Assembly: GCF_026616195.1 (NCBI RefSeq)
Contig: NZ_JANHDH010000004.1
Location: 62,001-126,000 of the forward strand
Origin: Haloarchaeobius amylolyticus
GTDB taxonomy: Archaea; Halobacteriota; Halobacteria; Halobacteriales; Natrialbaceae
Length of the DNA stretch: 64,000 bases
Reading direction: 5' to 3'
In this document: piece by piece, positions 59,548-64,000 of the stretch
Layout of the letters: each line of letters opens with the position of its first letter
Position numbering within the stretch: the first letter of the stretch is position 1
Program-made: the position numbers and the translations under genes
The notes under the pieces: model-generated
The model's database searches: none
Told to the model about the DNA's origin: nothing
What the model saw: only the letters and a program-made list of their open reading frames with translations

Positions 59548-61557
59548 ATGAGCACCAATCCTTCGACCAGCACCCCTCCTGGCCACCCTGATTCGACAGC
59601 AACTAGAGTCCTCCACGTCGACAGCAGTGCCGAATTCACCAGCGCCACACGCGACTTTCTCGAGAGGAGCAGTTCGGAGTTCGACATTCACTCGGTGAAC
59701 ACCGTCAAACAAGGACTTCGACTCCTCGAGTCGAAGAAATTCGACTGCGTCGTCAGCGAATACGAGATGGCAGGGCAAGACGGCCTTGACCTACTCCAGG
59801 CAGTTCGTGACTCCCATCCTGACCTCCCGTTTATTCTCTTTACTGAAAGCGGGTCTGAGGAGGTCGCTTCTCAAGCGATTACAGACGGTGTGTCTGGATA
59901 CCTCCTGAAGGGCAATCCAGATCAGTTTGAACTCCTTGCAACCCGGATTCTGAGTCTCGTCGAGAGACCGCGAAAGAGCGACGCACTGGCAGCAATTCAG
60001 GAGCGAAACGAACGCCTCGGCCGGGTCTCTGCCGACGCGTTCTTCGAATGGAATCCCGCGACGAACAAGGTGTGGCGGAGCGATGGCTACTCGCGCGTGT
60101 TCGACTATGGTGATGACGAAGTCGGGGACGACTTCGACTGGTGGAAGGCTCGGTTGCACCCTTCTGATCGCGAACGTGTCCTCCATCGACTGCACTCCGT
60201 GCTCGAAGACGGTTTACCGCGGTATGAGGATTCTTTTCGGTTCAAGCTCGGAAACGGGACATACGGCCATGTCTCGGCACGAGCGTGTGTGACTTACGAT
60301 TGCGAGAACCAACCAAAGACCGTCACCGGGGCTCTAACCGACATCTCGGACCGAATCATCCGCGAACGAGAACTACAGCGGTCCAATACCCGCCTCGAAC
60401 TCGCACTGGAAGGAACCGATACTGGGGTCTGGGAATGGGACCTCGAAAGTGACGAGGTGATCTGGGACGAGACGACAGCGCGACTCTTCGGCGTTCAGCC
60501 TGACACCTTCGAGGCGGATTTCGAGTCGTATCTATCGCTGATACACGCTGCCGACAGACAGCAGGTGAGACAGGCTATCGATAGCGTCCTCGAGACTGGT
60601 GAATCGGCTAGTATCGTCCACCGAACCCACCCCGACCATACCAGTCCTGTTCGGTGGATCGAGGGGAAAGGAAGGCTAATCCAGCGGGGGGGAGTGCCGG
60701 TCCGCATGGTCGGCCTCTGCCGTGACATCACCACAGCACGCGAGCGGCAGTTACAACTCGAGCGGCAGGCTGAACAGTTGTCCGAATTCGCGGGTCTCGT
60801 TAGTCATGACCTCAGGGGACCGCTCTCTGTCGCCTCTGGCTATCTCGAGCTCATCGACCCCATCGACGACGCTCAGTCGGAATCCATCGCTGCTGTAGCG
60901 AAGATGCATCGTAAAATGGATACATTAGTCTCTAACCTACTTTCGCTTGCACAACAGGGACAACCAATCGGGACGCTGTCACCGGTTTCGGTGGCAGCCG
61001 TGGCCCAGACAGCATGGAATTTAGTCGAGACGGAGGGTGCAACCCTCCGGGTCGAGCCCGACGCTACTATCCTCGCCGATGAGGACCGCCTCCCGCAGCT
61101 CCTCCAGAACCTCTTCCAGAACGCAGTCGTCCATGGGACAGAATCCCGCCAACCCGACGACGTGCAAGATGACCCAGATAGAGGGGAGGACCAACTCGGA
61201 ATCGAGACAGGACAAGCGTCTGTCGAGAGAGACACTGGTCCTATGACCGTTTCGGTTGGATGGTTCCAGAAGCCCGGGACGGATAGCGAGTCGGTCGGCG
61301 GACTCTTCGTCTCAGACCAAGGACCGGGCATCGACGAAGCACACCGAGATCAGGTCTTCGACGCTGGTTTCTCACTTTCATCTGGCGGGACTGGCTTCGG
61401 TCTGGCGATTGTCCACCGTATCGCGACAGCCCACGGCTGGGGGGTCAGGGTCACTGAAAGTGACACCGGCGGTGCTCGATTCGAATTCACCGGGGTAAAG
61501 CGAGTTCGTGGCGAGGAGGGCAGTCCATCGTGGTCACCTGAATCCGGCCTGGAGTGA
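59548..61557 (+). CDS. hybrid histidine kinase with REC and two PAS domains
   Basis: A 669-residue protein. REC domain at 20-135 (VLHVDSSAEF, CVVSEYEMAGQDGL, YLLKGNPDQF) has Glu71 where the phosphoacceptor Asp should be, though Asp25 and Lys121 remain. Two PAS domains follow at about 155-285 (FFEWNPATNKVWRSDG) and 285-410 (TDTGVWEWDLESDEVIWDET). Then DHp with His420 (FAGLVSHDLRGPLSVASGY), N box LLQNLFQNAVVHG, G1 DQGPGID and G2 GTGFGLAIVHRIA. There is no membrane helix, so it is a soluble sensor. No separate response regulator is adjacent. Confidence 0.88.
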   Translation: MSTNPSTSTPPGHPDSTATRVLHVDSSAEFTSATRDFLERSSSEFDIHSVNTVKQGLRLLESKKFDCVVSEYEMAGQDGLDLLQAVRDSHPDLPFILFTESGSEEVASQAITDGVSGYLLKGNPDQFELLATRILSLVERPRKSDALAAIQERNERLGRVSADAFFEWNPATNKVWRSDGYSRVFDYGDDEVGDDFDWWKARLHPSDRERVLHRLHSVLEDGLPRYEDSFRFKLGNGTYGHVSARACVTYDCENQPKTVTGALTDISDRIIRERELQRSNTRLELALEGTDTGVWEWDLESDEVIWDETTARLFGVQPDTFEADFESYLSLIHAADRQQVRQAIDSVLETGESASIVHRTHPDHTSPVRWIEGKGRLIQRGGVPVRMVGLCRDITTARERQLQLERQAEQLSEFAGLVSHDLRGPLSVASGYLELIDPIDDAQSESIAAVAKMHRKMDTLVSNLLSLAQQGQPIGTLSPVSVAAVAQTAWNLVETEGATLRVEPDATILADEDRLPQLLQNLFQNAVVHGTESRQPDDVQDDPDRGEDQLGIETGQASVERDTGPMTVSVGWFQKPGTDSESVGGLFVSDQGPGIDEAHRDQVFDAGFSLSSGGTGFGLAIVHRIATAHGWGVRVTESDTGGARFEFTGVKRVRGEEGSPSWSPESGLE

Positions 61558-61591
61558 AGAACAGGAGTCGTTCGGGGTAGTCGCAGTTCCG

Positions 61592-61623
61592 CCATTTTAT
61601 CTCCCCCTGACGGGTGAGGGGGA
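61592..61623 (+). promoter_or_regulatory. promoter-hairpin leader C
   Basis: CCATTTTATC, then TCCCCCT...AGGGGGA (7-bp stem, 8-base loop). It ends 27 bases before ATG 61650 of the ArdC-like gene. Confidence 0.68.
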
Positions 61624-61649
61624 CTTCTAGTTCTCCTCGGAGATGCACG

Positions 61650-62636
61650 ATGTCGATGAATTCCTACCAAAAAGTTGCCAGCAGCGACAGCACCGAAGAC
61701 GAAGAAACGACTCACACGCAGTTCGACGACTCCGACAGCCGTCGCGACGAGATGCACGACTCGCTGGAAGCGTGGGTCGACCAGTTCGCCGAGCTCTCAG
61801 ACGAAGCCAGAGCCAGCGCAGAACTGCAGGAGTGGCTCGAGGTCCAATCGCACTTCCACGACTACTCGTATCGGAACACGCTGCTCATCAAGCACCAGTG
61901 TCCCCACGCGACGAACGTCGCCGGCTACAACACCTGGGTGAACGAGTTCGACCGCCACGTCCAGGAGGGCGAATCGGCCATCTGGATCTGGGCACCCATC
62001 ATCACGAGCAAATGCCCTGGCTGTGGGAACTCACCTTCGTATCACGACAGTAGCGACTGTGAATACGACGAGACGCCACCCGACGAGTGGGACGACGGGC
62101 TGGTCGGCTTCAAACCCGTCCCCGTGTTCGATGTCTCCCAGACGGACGGCGAACCCCTCCCCCAACTCGAAACCGAAGCACAGGGTGACGGCGGCGGCGA
62201 GGCCGAACTCCTCGATGCGCTGCTCAGAGCCGCTCCAGAACTGGGCGTTCGTGCGACCATCGTCCCACCGGAGAACTGGGAACACGGGAGCGCAGACGGC
62301 GTGTGTACCGAGCGAAGCACCTACGACTGCTCCCTGCTCGTCGAGGTGAAAGACACCGAGAACGAGGCACACGTCGCCAGTGTGCTCGCCCACGAGTACG
62401 CACACGCTCTCCTGCACTTCGACGTCGACGACCGAACCGAACAGGAGAAACGTGAGGTCGAAGCCGAGAGCACTGCCTACGTCGTCTCACAGTACTTCGG
62501 GCTGGATGCCTCGAACAGCGCGCTCTACGTCGCTGCCTGGGACGGTGACCCTGCAGATGCAATTCGCGAGCGGTTACAACGGATTGTGGGTACTGCACGG
62601 GAGATTATCGAGGCCATCGACCGACAGGGAACCTGA
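61650..62636 (+). CDS. ArdC-like zinc peptidase protein
   Basis: A 328-residue protein. The N-terminal ArdC-like single-stranded DNA-binding domain reads LQEWLEVQSHFHDYSYRNTLLIKHQ, VAGYNTWVNEFDRHV, AIWIWAPI and GFKPVPVFDVSQTDGEPLP, interrupted by a zinc finger (CPGCGNSPSYHDSSDC). The C-terminal metallopeptidase has HEYAH at 248-252 (VLAHEYAHALLHFD) with Glu in EVEAESTAYVVSQYF. Bacterial ArdC is an antirestriction protein brought in with plasmids. Start ATG 61650; leader C precedes it. Confidence 0.86.
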   Translation: MSMNSYQKVASSDSTEDEETTHTQFDDSDSRRDEMHDSLEAWVDQFAELSDEARASAELQEWLEVQSHFHDYSYRNTLLIKHQCPHATNVAGYNTWVNEFDRHVQEGESAIWIWAPIITSKCPGCGNSPSYHDSSDCEYDETPPDEWDDGLVGFKPVPVFDVSQTDGEPLPQLETEAQGDGGGEAELLDALLRAAPELGVRATIVPPENWEHGSADGVCTERSTYDCSLLVEVKDTENEAHVASVLAHEYAHALLHFDVDDRTEQEKREVEAESTAYVVSQYFGLDASNSALYVAAWDGDPADAIRERLQRIVGTAREIIEAIDRQGT

Positions 62637-62694
62637 ACTAAACAGGGGATACTTCTATGATATTCCAGTGATTATCGATAGACGAACTGAACCC

Positions 62695-62916
62695 ATGCCC
62701 GGCGAACCAACGCCGATTCCACCGTATGCCGAGGATTGCCTCGACGTCCTGTCCGGGACTATCTCACCGCCCGAACCCGGCATCGACGAAACAACCGCGA
62801 AACAAGTGCTGGTGAATGAAGGATTCACGAAGGGCGACGCGAAAGAGGCGCTCGAAGTACTGGAGATGCGTGGGTATATCTATCGGGTGAACTCCGAGAT
62901 TCGGATCACAGATTGA
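62695..62916 (+). CDS. hypothetical 73-residue winged-helix-like protein
   Basis: Small soluble protein: PPYAEDCLDVLSGTISPPEPGIDETTAKQVL, then GFTKGDAKEALEVLEMRGYIYRVNSEIRITD reads like helix-helix-wing. It may be a small DNA-binding unit. It follows the ArdC-like stop by 58 bases and is probably in the same transcript. Family not recognised. Confidence 0.6.
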   Translation: MPGEPTPIPPYAEDCLDVLSGTISPPEPGIDETTAKQVLVNEGFTKGDAKEALEVLEMRGYIYRVNSEIRITD

Positions 62917-62980
62917 AGCTTTCGACAGTGGGAGACCTCCCTGCTCGCTTCACATTTTTCCTATCTTCAGTTCGCAGAGG

Positions 62981-63013
62981 CCATTTTATCGGCCCCTACC
63001 GGGGTGCGGGGCC
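62981..63013 (+). promoter_or_regulatory. promoter-hairpin leader D (orphan)
   Basis: CCATTTTATC, then GGCCCC...GGGGCC around TACCGGGGTGC. Behind it only a very short frame (MQISSSDWR) precedes the next gene at 63155, which has its own TATA box (ATTAAAATACG, 63124-63134). So this leader either gives a long 5' region to 63155 or once drove a lost gene. Confidence 0.55.
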
Positions 63014-63154
63014 ATTCTCGTGAGCATCATGCAGATCAGTAGCTCTGACTGGAGGTGATACTTCCAGCTCCCGAATGCCCCGGCAGCGATGCGTAGTCGG
63101 CGTTTCTGGTCGACTGCCCGAGCATTAAAATACGATACTGGAACTAAGCAGATC

Positions 63155-63355
63155 ATGACAGAGACAACGTGGTACACTGCCGATCTTGACCTCGCTGAGC
63201 TTGTTGACGAACTCCCCAGGGAACGTGTCCTGACCCGTGTTCAGGTCCGGGAAGATATCACGGCCGAAGAGCGTGAACTCGTCGCTGCCCACCTCCGTGG
63301 GCTCGCTGCGTCGTTGAGTGAACAAGAAGAACATCCTCGCCCGCAGGTCGAATGA
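63155..63355 (+). CDS. hypothetical 66-residue protein
   Basis: Acidic helical protein: TWYTADLDLAELVDELPRERVLTRVQVRED, then ITAEERELVAAHLRGLAASLSEQEEHP. ATG 63155 is about 30 bases after a TATA box, so leaderless. The frame is open to 63089. It converges on the surface protein gene, whose stop is one base away. Family not recognised. Confidence 0.62.
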   Translation: MTETTWYTADLDLAELVDELPRERVLTRVQVREDITAEERELVAAHLRGLAASLSEQEEHPRPQVE

Positions 63356-63356
63356 C

Positions 63357-64000
63357 TTAGCCGAGGTCGATCCGGAACACCAGCTCCTCGCTCCCGTCGA
63401 TCTCACTGGGGTTGAACGTGAACGTTACGTCACCACTGAGGGTGAAACCGTTCTTCAAATCCGCGCTGTCGATGAGGAGGTTCTTCGTCTGCCCATCACC
63501 GCTCACAGAGAGACCGTCCGGAGAGCCGATACTCGCTCCATCCAGTGTGAGCGAATCCACACTGATGGATTTGCTCGCGCCGCCATTTCGTGTCTTCAAC
63601 AGGATACCGAGTTCCCCGTCGTCAGGCGTCGGTGCTGGCTGTTCGCTCACCACGGTCCCATCGACCTCGAATTCGAGTTTGTCCGTACTCGGATTGTATC
63701 GGAGCTCGAAGTCGTACGTCGACCCGGCTGTGGGAGTGAACGATGTGCTCGAAATCTTCGCGTCGCCAGCGTTCGAATTTCGAATCTCGACCCTGGGTTG
63801 ACTGTCTTCGTTCACCAGCCGCATGTTCCGGTCAGGGCTCGTCATCCGACTATTCGCCCATCCATTCGACGTTCCCTGATTAGTCGCAGAGAACACCGGG
63901 CTACCAGATGCACTGAACGTGCGAGTCGCGAGGACAGTCGAGGTCTCACCGCTTGGACTTTTCCAGACGAGTTGAACCTTCCGCGACGAGCCAACCGACA
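63357..64000 (-). CDS. surface-type beta-sandwich protein (C-terminal part)
   Basis: The frame runs off the right edge, leaving 213 C-terminal residues. VFSATNQGTSNGWANSR, then STYDFELRYNPSTDKLEFEVDGTVVSE and ASKSISVDSLTLDGASIGSPD look like a LamG/concanavalin-type beta sandwich. A second beta unit follows (NLLIDSADLKNGFTLSGDVTFTFNPSEIDG). Such repeats occur in exported haloarchaeal proteins. The N-terminus and any signal lie outside the window. Confidence 0.68.
   Translation of the reverse strand, partial: SVGSSRKVQLVWKSPSGETSTVLATRTFSASGSPVFSATNQGTSNGWANSRMTSPDRNMRLVNEDSQPRVEIRNSNAGDAKISSTSFTPTAGSTYDFELRYNPSTDKLEFEVDGTVVSEQPAPTPDDGELGILLKTRNGGASKSISVDSLTLDGASIGSPDGLSVSGDGQTKNLLIDSADLKNGFTLSGDVTFTFNPSEIDGSEELVFRIDLG

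Overview
The window is haloarchaeal (class Halobacteria). Predicted proteins are strongly acidic and GC content is high. Many genes have TATA-like boxes 25-30 bases before the start codon, as expected for leaderless transcripts. Recognisable families include a halocyanin, four bat-type HTH_10 regulators, twin-arginine lipoproteins and haloarchaeal IS6 and IS5 elements. The genus cannot be fixed from the sequence. There is no rRNA, tRNA, CRISPR array or core housekeeping block, and many genes are decayed, so this reads as an accessory region of a chromosome or megaplasmid.

Layout. 1-7.7 kb: small metabolic genes (alpha/beta hydrolase, FAD monooxygenase, C45 hydrolase, VOC protein, halocyanin, DUF6220-like membrane protein) and an HTH_10 regulator; five copies of a GTGAACATGTTCAC-like palindrome lie upstream of genes here. 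7.8-10.4 kb: a Rad50/YhaN-like ATPase whose N-terminus was lost at an IS6 insertion. 10.8-24.3 kb: MaoC, metallo-beta-lactamase, two DUF1648 proteins, an ABC exporter behind a tandem operator, a VOC-SRPBCC-ArsR operon with an 18-bp palindrome over its start codon, two ArsR-like zinc-ribbon regulators, a DUF6653 protein, a lipoprotein hydrolase and an MFS transporter. 24.5-39.3 kb: two related clusters, each with a TetR regulator, an ABC-2 exporter, a CPBP intramembrane protease and alpha/beta or serine hydrolases; three CCAACATGTTGG-like palindromes occur here, between decayed genes. 39.3-46.6 kb: decayed sequence, a CrtI-like oxidoreductase, small membrane proteins, a second HTH-DUF7521 module, a TRAM protein and a small potassium channel.

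46.7-56.3 kb is mosaic. Two 34-bp direct repeats bracket a DUF2332 gene, small genes and an IS5 element that truncates a toxin-like gene. A 0.6-kb array of perfect and near-perfect hairpins follows, leading into an RPA-like OB-fold gene and a CoiA-like gene. A repeated promoter-hairpin leader occurs at four loci between 55.7 and 63.0 kb, near a DUF7389-like gene and an ArdC-like zinc peptidase; this group resembles plasmid maintenance or transfer genes. Between these loci are an HTH_10 regulator with matching operator-like sites before itself and a dehydrogenase, and a histidine kinase whose receiver domain has Glu in place of the phosphoacceptor Asp. The window ends inside a surface-type beta-sandwich protein.

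Function. The main themes are local regulation of small redox, hydrolase and exporter operons by neighbouring one-component regulators, and a plasmid-derived module. The most interesting unexplained signals are the AACATGTT-core operator families, the hairpin array before the OB-fold gene and the repeated hairpin leader. Functions are inferred from motifs read by eye; no database search was possible.
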